Shown piece by piece: positions 7,895 to 15,303 of a stretch of DNA of 64,000 nt (positions are counted from its first letter, which is position 1; every line of letters begins with the position of its first letter). The notes under the pieces are model-generated. The model did no database searches. It worked only from the letters and a program-made list of their open reading frames with translations, and was not told where the DNA came from. A program made the translations under genes and the position numbers. The stretch is from Dyella telluris (GTDB lineage Bacteria > Pseudomonadota > Gammaproteobacteria > Xanthomonadales > Rhodanobacteraceae): assembly GCF_014297575.1 (NCBI RefSeq), contig NZ_CP060412.1, positions 124,001-188,000 on the forward strand, written 5' to 3'.

Positions 7895-8232
7895 GTTACC
7901 TCCTTCCAGTCTGCTTTCCATTTGTCGTCCCAGGTCTTGTAGGGATGACGCTCATAGGTCTTACCTTCGAACTCGACCCGCTTGCCCTTCCCGAAAATCT
8001 TCGGGTGTGCCTGGTCGATCTTCTGGTTCAGAAGCTCCTGCTCCGTGTAGGGCAGCTTGCCCTCGCGCTTCAGACCCTCTTCGATGCTGTCCACGCGGCG
8101 CATAGCAGCACGGAGATCCGCCCTACCCTTGTTCGGGTTGTTGCCGTCATAGCGGTCGCAGAAGTCACTACAGGACTTCAGCTCAGCCTTGGCCTTCTCC
8201 AGCTCTTCCAGCGTGTAGTAGTTCGTCGTCAT
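7891..8232 (-). CDS. Hypothetical protein
   Basis: 113 aa starting MTTNYYTLEEL, with GGGAGC upstream; an earlier in-frame ATG lacks a ribosome site. N-terminal coiled-coil-like helix, C-terminal Trp/Lys-rich end (WDDKWKADWKEV). Unknown function. Confidence 0.6.
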   Translation of the reverse strand: MTTNYYTLEELEKAKAELKSCSDFCDRYDGNNPNKGRADLRAAMRRVDSIEEGLKREGKLPYTEQELLNQKIDQAHPKIFGKGKRVEFEGKTYERHPYKTWDDKWKADWKEVT

Positions 8233-8270
8233 GGGTTGCTCCCGTTGCTTCATGTCTATTTTCTCAAGAC

Positions 8271-8296
8271 ACAGAAAAGCCAGCTAGCGCTGGCTC
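8271..8296 (-). terminator. Rho-independent terminator
   Basis: A GC-rich hairpin (AGCCAG ... CTGGCT) followed on the minus strand by TTTTCTG, downstream of the secreted-protein gene at 8427-8759. Confidence 0.7.
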
Positions 8297-8426
8297 AAGG
8301 GTCTCTGTTGGCTCTCTGTAGAGGGCGGTTCCTATCCACCGCCAAGTCACAGCTGTCACCACCGCTGGCAACTTTCGAGAGTAGGGCGTGCCATTCACCC
8401 CTTCCCATCCTTGGGCAGAGAATTCG

Positions 8427-8759
8427 TTACTTGTTCTTGGTGGTCTTGGCTTCCTTCGCCTCGGGCTTCATGCACCAGTCGAAGTAGATGTCCGCAGTTT
8501 GGGTCGCAGACGCATCCGGGTTCTTGTAGACGACATCGACCAGGTTGGCCAGATGGTCATAGGCGACCTGATCCTTCTCGGTGCCAGAGTTCTGCTTGTT
8601 GAGGCGATCAAGCATTTCAAACTTAGGCACGCCCTCGTCACGTTCCTTGGCGACGAACTGCATGAAGCGGGCGATGCTCGTGCAGTAGTCGCGATCCGGC
8701 TTGGCGGCTACGTTGGTGACGGCGAGAGTGGCAATGAGGGCGATGATGAGGCGACGCAT
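8427..8759 (-). CDS. Small secreted protein
   Basis: 110 aa. N-terminal Sec signal peptide (MRRLIIALIATLAVTNVAA, cleavage probably after AAA/before KPDRD). The mature region has Cys near both ends (DYCTSI and DWCMKP), suggesting a disulfide in the periplasm, and a Lys-rich tail. Unknown function; a phage-encoded periplasmic protein. Confidence 0.7.
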   Translation of the reverse strand: MRRLIIALIATLAVTNVAAKPDRDYCTSIARFMQFVAKERDEGVPKFEMLDRLNKQNSGTEKDQVAYDHLANLVDVVYKNPDASATQTADIYFDWCMKPEAKEAKTTKNK

Positions 8760-8786
8760 GTGTGTTCCTGAAATTGGCTGAAGAGA

Positions 8787-8806
8787 CCAGGGGCTTTCGC
8801 CCCTGG
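8787..8806 (-). terminator. Hairpin after the acidic protein gene
   Basis: Perfect 8-bp stem CCAGGGGC with a four-base loop between the stop at 8825 and the start at 8759. There is no U-tract, so it may be a stabilising or processing hairpin rather than a terminator. Confidence 0.4.
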
Positions 8807-8824
8807 CGTCCGTTGGTGTGAGGG

Positions 8825-9547
8825 TTAGGCAGCAGCTGCGGTTGCGGCGGGGGTGCAGGCTTCGATGCACTGGACGATCATGCTGTCCGCGCGGATCTTG
8901 ATCGCCTTGCCCACACGCTCCGCGACCTTCAGGACGGGGAACAGCTGCATGAGCTGATTCGCCTGGCTGCGGGCGGTGCCGATGGTGTAGCCGTTCGCCT
9001 GGAGGTGCTCGGTCAGCTCCTTCGACGAGGCTTCGCCCTTCTGCATCAGGAACTCCAGGCCCAGGCGGGTGTAGACCTGCACCTTGTCCTTGTTGTTGCG
9101 GAAGCGCACCAGGTTCACGCCCTTGTCCGCGACCTTCTTCGCGAGCCCGTCCATGTCCTTCAGGGCCGTCTGGACCGCTTCGTCGCTGTCCTCGCCCACG
9201 GTCAGGGTCATCGCCGCCTTGAGCAGCTCCGGATCCTTGTTGAAGGCGTTGGTGAGGATCTCGGAGGGCTTGTCGCCCGTGAGGCGCGGGGTGCGCTCAG
9301 CCTTCGCCTTCTTGACGGCCTCGATGGTCGTCACCTTGTCAGCGGGCTGTTCCTCGTAGTGCTTGCGCTGCTCTTCGGCAAGCTCGGCGTGCTCTTCGAT
9401 GCGCTCCAGCTCCTCGATGGTGAGGTCAGCTTCCGGCGTCTTGGCTTCGACGACTTCGGTCGTCGTGGTCTTGTCGTCGTTGGTGCCCGTCACTTCTTCC
9501 AGGAGGGCTTCCAGCTCGGCGTCGAGCAGGCTCGGGTTGTTGCTCAT
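8825..9547 (-). CDS. Acidic hypothetical protein with coiled-coil region
   Basis: 240 aa. The first half is strongly acidic and helical (LDAELEALLEEVTG, LERIEEHAELAEEQ); the second half is basic and may form a small winged-helix-like fold (KGEASSKELTEHLQANGYTIGTARSQANQLM). The Ala-rich end is unusual. It could bind nucleic acid or a partner protein; neither is shown. It starts after a GAGAGAAGAGAGG ribosome site and has its own dyad promoter. Confidence 0.65.
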   Translation of the reverse strand: MSNNPSLLDAELEALLEEVTGTNDDKTTTTEVVEAKTPEADLTIEELERIEEHAELAEEQRKHYEEQPADKVTTIEAVKKAKAERTPRLTGDKPSEILTNAFNKDPELLKAAMTLTVGEDSDEAVQTALKDMDGLAKKVADKGVNLVRFRNNKDKVQVYTRLGLEFLMQKGEASSKELTEHLQANGYTIGTARSQANQLMQLFPVLKVAERVGKAIKIRADSMIVQCIEACTPAATAAAA

Positions 9548-9605
9548 GGTTGAATCCTCTCTTCTCTCGTTTTGGGTGCGTCGCTCTCTGCGACAAGTGA
9601 ATGAT

Positions 9606-9621
9606 GTATGCAGATACATAG
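9606..9621 (-). promoter_or_regulatory. Dyad operator/promoter site 4
   Basis: GTATG-CAGATA-CATAG, one mismatch in the right half, 58 bases above the start at 9547. Confidence 0.55.
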
Positions 9622-9763
9622 GGGCATCAACACTAAAACGCAGGCACGTTGTAGGGACTGTGCCGACGCTCTGTAACGCTCTCTAAGCGCGTCGCGTCTC
9701 TTATGCGTGCGACGTGTCGCAATTGCAGCGCGTTACGCTAGCAGCGCGTTACGTGAAGCGAGA
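9622..9763. other. Non-coding interval with direct repeat
   Basis: No gene. Contains a 13-base direct repeat, GCAGCGCGTTACG, at 9725-9737 and 9741-9753, and an inverted partial copy (TGTAACGC) near 9671. It lies between a terminator and the promoter of the next operon. Could be a protein-binding site; no function can be assigned. Confidence 0.4.
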
Positions 9764-9804
9764 AACAGAAAAGCCGACTGCAACGTCAAACGCTACAGTC
9801 GGCT
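9764..9804 (-). terminator. Rho-independent terminator after the exonuclease gene
   Basis: Stem AGCCGACTG/CAGTCGGCT with an inner stem, followed on the minus strand by TTTTCTG, 17 bases after the stop at 9821. Confidence 0.75.
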
Positions 9805-9820
9805 CATGGGAGAGAACTTC

Positions 9821-10366
9821 TCAGGCTGCGATGGGCAGCTTGTAGTAGCCGAGGTCGATGCCCTTCCAGAGGCACTGCATCATGCAGTCCACGTCGTACA
9901 TCGCCGCGTGAGCCTTGGACGGGTCATACGGGACGTTCAACGCCCAGCACAGCTCGCCCAGGTTAGGACTCTTGCCGGTCGGGGTTGCCCAGCGTCCGTT
10001 CTCCATCGTGCAGAAGGAGTCGATGTTCGGAACCTCCAGCCCGATGCGTGCCAGCTCCAGGCCAATGAACGGGCCGTCGAACATGACATTGTGTGCCACG
10101 AAGACCTTAGCCAGGCCCAGAGCCTTGGCAACGATGGGCGCAACCTTCTCCCAGGTGGGACACTCACGCAGATCTTCCAACACGATCCCGTGGACGGCAG
10201 TTGCTGCCGGTGGAATCGTGCGCAGCGGGTTGATGCGCTGCTCAATCTCCTTCACCTTTCGGCGGGTGTCGAAGTCCCAGATCTGGAAGGCGACTTCAAT
10301 GATTCGGTCGCCCTTCTCGCTGTCGAAGCCAGTGGTTTCGACGTCACCTCCAACAATCAAACGCAT
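9821..10366 (-). CDS. DnaQ-like 3'-5' exonuclease
   Basis: 181 aa, the DEDDh nuclease fold that proofreads replication (epsilon-like). Exo I is DVETTG with Asp8 and Glu10; Exo II is VAHNVMFD; Exo III is HAAMYDVD with the His and Asp of the DEDDh type. Single-domain length fits a stand-alone proofreading subunit, which suits the element's C-family polymerase at 33210-36494 because that enzyme has no fused exonuclease. Its start overlaps the preceding stop by one base. Confidence 0.9.
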   Translation of the reverse strand: MRLIVGGDVETTGFDSEKGDRIIEVAFQIWDFDTRRKVKEIEQRINPLRTIPPAATAVHGIVLEDLRECPTWEKVAPIVAKALGLAKVFVAHNVMFDGPFIGLELARIGLEVPNIDSFCTMENGRWATPTGKSPNLGELCWALNVPYDPSKAHAAMYDVDCMMQCLWKGIDLGYYKLPIAA

Positions 10367-10818
10367 TAGTTCAGTTCCTTGTAGCCCAGGCGGGCAAACG
10401 ATTCGATATAGCCATCGAAGCGACCGCGAGCCACTTCGTAGGGGTTGAGTTCTTCGGAGAAGTCCAAGACCTTCGTGCTACTCCAGGTCATGCGCGTCGT
10501 CTCCGACCAGTTCAGCTTGTGCAGCTTCACCACTGGCTCACCGAACGTGTACTCCAGGCAGTACAGGCACCCATCGCTGATGAACAGCCGGCGAGCAGTT
10601 GCCTCGCCGGTCTTGTCCGCGAACTCCTTGCTTGCCTCGGAGATCATGTCGAACAGATCGTCGGTGATGAGGCCAGAAACAGCCTGGAAGAGCGTCTGAA
10701 GGCTGCTGCGAGCCTGCTCCACCGAGATAATGCCGGTCTGGTAATCGACGACGATCCGCTCAAGCGTGTCGAGCGCCTTACGGTTCAACTCGTCAACAAG
10801 CGTGTGGGATTCGCTCAC
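10366..10818 (-). CDS. Hypothetical protein
   Basis: 150 aa, unknown. Two helical segments at the N-terminus, then a beta-rich region with YCLEYTFGEPVVKLHKLNW. Between a small unknown gene and the exonuclease gene, in the same operon. Confidence 0.6.
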   Translation of the reverse strand: MSESHTLVDELNRKALDTLERIVVDYQTGIISVEQARSSLQTLFQAVSGLITDDLFDMISEASKEFADKTGEATARRLFISDGCLYCLEYTFGEPVVKLHKLNWSETTRMTWSSTKVLDFSEELNPYEVARGRFDGYIESFARLGYKELN

Positions 10819-10828
10819 GTCCAGCTCC

Positions 10829-11065
10829 TTACAGGTAAGCGCCAGTCAGATCACCGGCATCGGTAAGCACGCCCAGGCCGACACCGCACTTGAACACGCC
10901 TGACAGGAACTCCTCGTACTGGTCACGAGTGATCAGTTCCGCGAACTTGCTGTCAGCCTTGGCCATGTCGTCGTAGGTGACGTGCATGGAGATGGTGCTC
11001 AAGATGGTGGCCTCGACGGCACCGTCAGCAGTGATGGCGACGTTGGTGACTTTTCCTTTGATCAT
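10829..11065 (-). CDS. Small hypothetical protein
   Basis: 78 aa starting MIKGKVTNVAITADGAVEA, with AGGAAGGTTAGAG upstream. The beginning looks like a small beta-barrel. Longer in-frame readings overlap the P-loop gene and are rejected. Unknown function. Confidence 0.6.
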   Translation of the reverse strand: MIKGKVTNVAITADGAVEATILSTISMHVTYDDMAKADSKFAELITRDQYEEFLSGVFKCGVGLGVLTDAGDLTGAYL

Positions 11066-11078
11066 GTCTCTAACCTTC

Positions 11079-11690
11079 CTAGTGCAACGTGTTCGAAGCC
11101 TTGGCTTCGATAGTGTCGAGGGCGTCTTCGATGACGCGAATGCAGATCGCAATGCGGCGGTCGTGGTCGATGACATGCTTGGCGATGCCATGCACGCGGA
11201 TCGAATGCGGCAATGCACGCACGAGACCCTCGGCCACGTAGTCGAAATGACGGATGTAATGCAGGCAGGACGGGGCCTTGCCTTCGGTCTCGGCAATCTC
11301 GATGCCGGGACGGACGTGGATCAGCTGCGCGAAGTAGAGCTGGGTCAGTTCGACAGCGCGCTGGAAATGGCGCTCGACGACGGATCGCTCCTCAATCGTG
11401 CCCAGGGTGGCACGCTGAATGTCGGTCAGCGTGTACGCAGCAACGTCCATCGGGGTGCGGTCGGCAATGAAGATGCCGGTCGCAGCTGCGTACTGACCCG
11501 CCAAGAATTCAAGAACGCTGTCTTGGATCTTGAGACGCGCCTGGAAGTCGAGGTTTTCCTTGGGGTCTACGCCCTGCTCTTTCAGGAAGCCGCTGACGTT
11601 GGTCTCCAGGAACTCAAGATCGAACTCCTTGGCCAGGTCTTTGGCGAGGGTGGTCTTGCCCACCCGATGTGCTCCAATGAAACCGATCAT
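11079..11690 (-). CDS. P-loop AAA/nucleotide kinase-like protein
   Basis: 203 aa. A Walker A motif GAHRVGKTT lies at residues 6-14, directly after a short hydrophobic strand, as in small P-loop kinases. A hydrophobic strand IFIADRTPMD near residue 75 could carry the second acidic site. The length suits a deoxynucleoside monophosphate kinase or a NadR-like ATPase. Its place just before thymidylate synthase and dUTPase supports a role in dNTP supply, but the substrate cannot be read from the sequence. Confidence 0.7.
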   Translation of the reverse strand: MIGFIGAHRVGKTTLAKDLAKEFDLEFLETNVSGFLKEQGVDPKENLDFQARLKIQDSVLEFLAGQYAAATGIFIADRTPMDVAAYTLTDIQRATLGTIEERSVVERHFQRAVELTQLYFAQLIHVRPGIEIAETEGKAPSCLHYIRHFDYVAEGLVRALPHSIRVHGIAKHVIDHDRRIAICIRVIEDALDTIEAKASNTLH

Positions 11691-11896
11691 GCGATTTCTA
11701 CCTTTACTCGCTCGACGCTGAGGGTGCGGGGGTCGCGACCCTTAGCGATCATTTCGTCTCGTAGGTTGTTCACCCGGCTCTTCGTGCTCCACATGTCTTT
11801 CCCAGCGGCGGAATGCCACCGCTGGTGAAAGTCGTCCCAGAGCCGGAACTTGATGTCGATGGCCCACTTGGAGCGCTTGACGGCGCTCTGGGTCAT
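11687..11896 (-). CDS. Small basic hypothetical protein
   Basis: 69 aa, basic, Trp-rich ([20 protein letters not shown]). Overlaps thymidylate synthase upstream and the P-loop gene downstream by four bases. Unknown function. Confidence 0.6.
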   Translation of the reverse strand: MTQSAVKRSKWAIDIKFRLWDDFHQRWHSAAGKDMWSTKSRVNNLRDEMIAKGRDPRTLSVERVKVEIA

Positions 11897-12798
11897 ACCG
11901 CGACTTCGCCCTTGATCGCCGGGTGCGGGTCGTAACCCTCGAACTTGAAGTCCTCGAAGCGCATCTGTGCAGGATCCGTCACGACGTCACGGGTGATGCG
12001 GTTGATCGAGAGCTGCGGGTATGCCTTCGGGGCGCGGGTCAGCTGCTCCTTCACCTGCTCGATGTGGTTCGAATAGATGTGGGCGTCGCCAATGATATGT
12101 ATGAACTTACCGACCTTGAGGCCCGTGATAAAGGCGATGATGTGGGTCAGCAGCGCATACGAGGCGATGTTGAACGGGATGCCCAGGAACATGTCACCGC
12201 TGCGCTGATACAGCTGGCAGCTCAGCTCGCCATTGCGAACGTAGAACTGGAACATGACGTGGCACGGTGCCAGGGCCATCGCCGGAATGTCAGCAGGGTT
12301 CCAGGCGCTCACGACCAGGCGACGGCTGTTCGGGAACTCGCGGATCTCCTTGATCACATTGGCGATCTGGTCGATGGGCGATGCCTCGACCGTGAAGAGC
12401 TTGCTGTTCTCGCGTGCCTCGTCCTCGTGGGCGTGGATCTCGGGCTTGCCAGCCCAACGACGCCACTGCTTGCCATAGACCGGACCAAGCTCACCCGATT
12501 CGCTGGCCCACTCGTCCCAGATGGTGACGTCGTTCGCCTGGAGGTAGCCGACGTTCGTGTAGCCGTTGAGCATCCAGATCAGCTCATGGATGATCGACTT
12601 GAGGTGGAGCTTCTTGGTCGTGACCAGCGGGAAAGCCTTCGCCAGGTCGAACGACATGCGCAAGCCGAACTGACTGATGGTGCCGATGTTCGTGCGGTCT
12701 TCGGACTCGATGCCATTGGCAAGAACGAATGCCAGTGCGCGCTCGTACTCACCGGATTCGCTATCGAAGATGGCGGGATTGATGTGCAGATCCTTCAT
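11893..12798 (-). CDS. thyA: Thymidylate synthase
   Basis: 301 aa. Makes dTMP from dUMP using methylene-tetrahydrofolate. Visible motifs: the catalytic Cys in [13 protein letters not shown], the phosphate/ligand segment [20 protein letters not shown], and C-terminal [15 protein letters not shown]. The Asn in FNIASY, which in this superfamily separates dUMP methylases from dCMP hydroxymethylases, is kept, so ordinary thymine is expected rather than hydroxymethylcytosine. Slightly longer than the bacterial 264 aa form, as in several phages. Works with the adjacent dUTPase. Confidence 0.95.
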   Translation of the reverse strand: MKDLHINPAIFDSESGEYERALAFVLANGIESEDRTNIGTISQFGLRMSFDLAKAFPLVTTKKLHLKSIIHELIWMLNGYTNVGYLQANDVTIWDEWASESGELGPVYGKQWRRWAGKPEIHAHEDEARENSKLFTVEASPIDQIANVIKEIREFPNSRRLVVSAWNPADIPAMALAPCHVMFQFYVRNGELSCQLYQRSGDMFLGIPFNIASYALLTHIIAFITGLKVGKFIHIIGDAHIYSNHIEQVKEQLTRAPKAYPQLSINRITRDVVTDPAQMRFEDFKFEGYDPHPAIKGEVAV

Positions 12799-12807
12799 AA
12801 CCCACCC

Positions 12808-13299
12808 TTAGTTCGCGCCAGTGGAACCGAAACCGCCGTTACCGCGATCCGTCGCCTCGTCGAAGTTCTCGACCTCGATCAGCTGCGGGCACACGACCGG
12901 CGTCAGCATGAACTGGGCGATACGGTCGCCACGGGCGATGTAGATGTCATTGTTGGAGCGGTTCAGCAGGGACACCTTGAGCGGCCCCTGGTAGTCGCTG
13001 TCGATCACGCCGACGCCGTTCGCCATCACCAGGCCACGGGTGCCGAGACCACTGCGGGGAACGATCAGACCCACGAAACCGGGGTTCTTGATCCAGATGT
13101 TGATGCCCGTGTCCATCATGTGCTGCTCGCCAGCGAGAAGCTCGATGTCCTCGGTCGCACGCAGGTCGATGGCAGCGGCGCCATCGGAGCCACGAGCCGG
13201 CAGACCGAAGTCAGCGTAGAGCGCCTTGTCACGAACGATGGTCGAAATCGGGTGGGTGTAAACGCGGTCGAGGGCCGCGCCAAATGCGTGGTGATTCAC
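12808..13299 (-). CDS. dut: dUTP diphosphatase
   Basis: 163 aa, trimeric dUTPase family. Hydrolyses dUTP to dUMP, feeding thymidylate synthase and keeping uracil out of DNA. Motifs: AAAIDLRA (1), PRSGLGTRG (2), GVIDSDYQG (3), ARGDRIAQ (4), and the C-terminal arm RGNGGFGSTG (5). Starts at a GTG after GAGAGAAGAGAA. It is first in the operon with thyA and has a long leader with a hairpin. Confidence 0.95.
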   Translation of the reverse strand: MNHHAFGAALDRVYTHPISTIVRDKALYADFGLPARGSDGAAAIDLRATEDIELLAGEQHMMDTGINIWIKNPGFVGLIVPRSGLGTRGLVMANGVGVIDSDYQGPLKVSLLNRSNNDIYIARGDRIAQFMLTPVVCPQLIEVENFDEATDRGNGGFGSTGAN

Positions 13300-13319
13300 T
13301 TCTCTTCTCTCCTGATATT

Positions 13320-13344
13320 GCAGGGGAGGTGGTCCCTCCCCTGC
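13320..13344 (-). promoter_or_regulatory. 5' leader hairpin of dut
   Basis: Perfect 10-bp stem GCAGGGGAGG with a five-base loop, between the dyad promoter and the dut start. It has no U-tract; it could stabilise the leader or mark the end of the nrdB transcript. Confidence 0.45.
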
Positions 13345-13383
13345 TGTCTTAGCGCTTATGCTGCGCTTGTCTCGTCATTATAC

Positions 13384-13399
13384 GTATGTTGATACATAT
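13384..13399 (-). promoter_or_regulatory. Dyad operator/promoter site 5
   Basis: GTATG-TTGATA-CATAT, one mismatch, 84 bases above dut. On the minus strand a TATAAT lies just after the dyad, an arrangement shared with site 10 and opposite to most copies. Confidence 0.6.
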
Positions 13400-13413
13400 T
13401 TTGACAGGGACGT

Positions 13414-14658
13414 TCAAAGTTCCCGGAGGTAAGCCCCGAGTTTGTCCGCCCCGCCTACCAGCTTCCCGTTGTGAAGGATCTGGGGAACGCTGCGTGCGCC
13501 CGTCTGCTCGTAGAACTTGGCCCGTTCAGCGTCATCGTCCAGGCTGATTTCAGTCCAGGTGATGCCCTTCTGCTTGAGCATGTTCTTGGCCATCGTGCAA
13601 TAGGGGCAGATGGTCTTCGTGTAGACGATCCACTCCGGCTTTGCCGAGACGACCGGCTCGTCCAGCTCCGCGAACACGTCGCCCCAGGTGCCCTGGGTGG
13701 CAGCCTTGGCATACTCGGTGCCACGCTGTTCGAAGAAGTTGACGTGCTCCACCGCGTTCAGCATTTCGTCCAGCCACGGCAGCGGGTTCTCCTTCACCTT
13801 GAAGATGCCCTTGTAGCCCAGCTGGATCAGGCGACGGTCTGCGATGTAGCGGATGTACTGCTTGATTTCCTCGGCAGTCATGCCCTTCACGCCACCCATT
13901 TCGAACGCCAGGTCGATGAAGGCGTCCTCGTGGGCAACCACGTCACGGCATGCCTGCTCGATCTGAGCCCGCAGCTGTGCGTCGTTGACCTCGGGGTTCT
14001 CGCGCAGGACATCGTGGAACAGCCGGATGATGTTCTCGCAGTGGTGCGACTCGTCACGAACCGACCAGGTGATGATCTGGCCCATGCCCTTCATCTTGTT
14101 GAAGCGCGGGAAGTTCAGCAGCATGGCGAACGAGGCGAACAGCTGGAGACCCTCGGTGAAGGCACCGAAGACAGCCATCGACAGAGCCAGCTCACGCACG
14201 TCCTTCGGCTCGTAGAAGCCCTGGAGATACTCCCACTTCTCCTTCATTTCGCGATACTTGAGGAACGCCTCGTACTCCACTTCCGGCAGACCCAGCGTGT
14301 CGATCAGATGGGAGTAAGCCGCGATGTGAATCGTCTCCATGTTGTTGAAGGCGTTCAGCATCATCTGGATCTCGGTGGGCTTGAACCACTTCAGATACAG
14401 GCTGTGGTAGCTCTTGCTGATCTCCACGTCCGACTGCACGAAGAAACGGAAGATGTGGTTGAGCAGGTTCTGTTCGGACGGGCTCAGGTTGCGACGCCAG
14501 TCCTGCACGTCGTCAGCCATCGGCACCTCTTCGGGTAGCCAGTGCATCTTCTGCTGGGTGTGCCAAGCCTCGTAGGCCCACGGGAAGGAGAACGGCTTGT
14601 AGGCCGTCCTCTCAGTGAACAGGGTCTTCCCTGCAGGGATGGTGGGGTTGTAGGTCAC
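13414..14658 (-). CDS. nrdB: Class I ribonucleotide reductase small subunit fused to glutaredoxin
   Basis: 414 aa. Residues 1 to about 330 are the radical-bearing beta subunit: Asp77, Glu108, His111 and Tyr115 match the iron ligands and tyrosyl radical site, with later ligands in FTEGLQ and RDESHH. Residues 343-414 are a glutaredoxin (WIVYTKTICPYC, CPYC at 351-354, then SVPQI and GGADKL). A glutaredoxin can re-reduce the alpha subunit after each turnover, so the fusion supplies its own reductant. The GTG start overlaps the preceding stop and has GAGG eight bases upstream; the longer ATG reading runs through the upstream gene. Confidence 0.92.
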   Translation of the reverse strand: MTYNPTIPAGKTLFTERTAYKPFSFPWAYEAWHTQQKMHWLPEEVPMADDVQDWRRNLSPSEQNLLNHIFRFFVQSDVEISKSYHSLYLKWFKPTEIQMMLNAFNNMETIHIAAYSHLIDTLGLPEVEYEAFLKYREMKEKWEYLQGFYEPKDVRELALSMAVFGAFTEGLQLFASFAMLLNFPRFNKMKGMGQIITWSVRDESHHCENIIRLFHDVLRENPEVNDAQLRAQIEQACRDVVAHEDAFIDLAFEMGGVKGMTAEEIKQYIRYIADRRLIQLGYKGIFKVKENPLPWLDEMLNAVEHVNFFEQRGTEYAKAATQGTWGDVFAELDEPVVSAKPEWIVYTKTICPYCTMAKNMLKQKGITWTEISLDDDAERAKFYEQTGARSVPQILHNGKLVGGADKLGAYLREL

Positions 14659-15290
14659 AGCGAGAACCTCAGAGCAGCGCGAGCCACAGCACGGAAGATG
14701 ATGTCCTTCACCTTCTGCACTTCCGGAAGTTCGTCGTAGCTCACGAGGCACGGGTGCGTCTTCGCCTCAGAGTCCTTGACGGGGCCATAGACCCAGCCCT
14801 CAGCGATCTTCTGAGCGCTCCAACTCGCATGCAGCTCCACCGGGGACAGACCCGACTTCGCAGCGAGCACGCCATTGCGAGCGCTTTCCTTCTGCCAGGC
14901 GGGTGCGATGGACCAGGGCACCTGGCTCTCGTCACCGATGCTGATGCAGTATTCGCGATTGGCTTCGTGTGCCATGCGCGCCGCGTTCTCGTACTGGAAC
15001 GCCTGCTTGTTGCAGAGCTGATAGCCCTCCAGCGCCCAGATCTTCCGGATCGCATCCTTGCGTGCCAGCGTTCGGCCCAGGTCAGCGTCGAAGTTCGCAG
15101 GCGACGCGCATGCGCTCTCGCCCGTGACGGTGAAGCCGTTGCGCAGCTTCAGGGTGCAGATCGTCAGCGTAGTGCCCTCGGGGACGTAGTAGTCCTCCTT
15201 GGAGACCAAACCCTCGATATGCTTCTCAGTGACACGCGGGGCGTCCAAGCCCTTTGCTGCCAGATAGTCGTGAATTTCCTGCTCGTTCAT
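14655..15290 (-). CDS. Phage Gp49/66-family domain fused to RyR domain
   Basis: 211 aa, sitting between the two RNR subunit genes. Residues 1-95 match the phage gp49/66 family by LTICTLKLRNGFTVTGESACASPANFDADLG. Residues about 105-205 look like the RyR repeat: a His-Glu-x-Asn-R-x-Y-C start, VPW, then SPVELHASW, GWVYGPVKDSEAKTHPCLVSYDELP and KD. RyR domains in bacteria and phages are thought to bind nucleotide-derived ligands, which would fit the dNTP setting; that is inference. Confidence 0.75.
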   Translation of the reverse strand: MNEQEIHDYLAAKGLDAPRVTEKHIEGLVSKEDYYVPEGTTLTICTLKLRNGFTVTGESACASPANFDADLGRTLARKDAIRKIWALEGYQLCNKQAFQYENAARMAHEANREYCISIGDESQVPWSIAPAWQKESARNGVLAAKSGLSPVELHASWSAQKIAEGWVYGPVKDSEAKTHPCLVSYDELPEVQKVKDIIFRAVARAALRFSL

Positions 15291-15303
15291 TTCTTCAACT
15301 TCC

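Noticed and set aside
12254..12478. Short open frames inside thyA and other enzymes
   Set aside because: Shadow frames with no ribosome site and no motif.
11893..12798. dCMP hydroxymethylase that would imply modified cytosine
   Set aside because: The Asn typical of dUMP methylases is kept in FNIASY, so thymidylate synthase is the better call.
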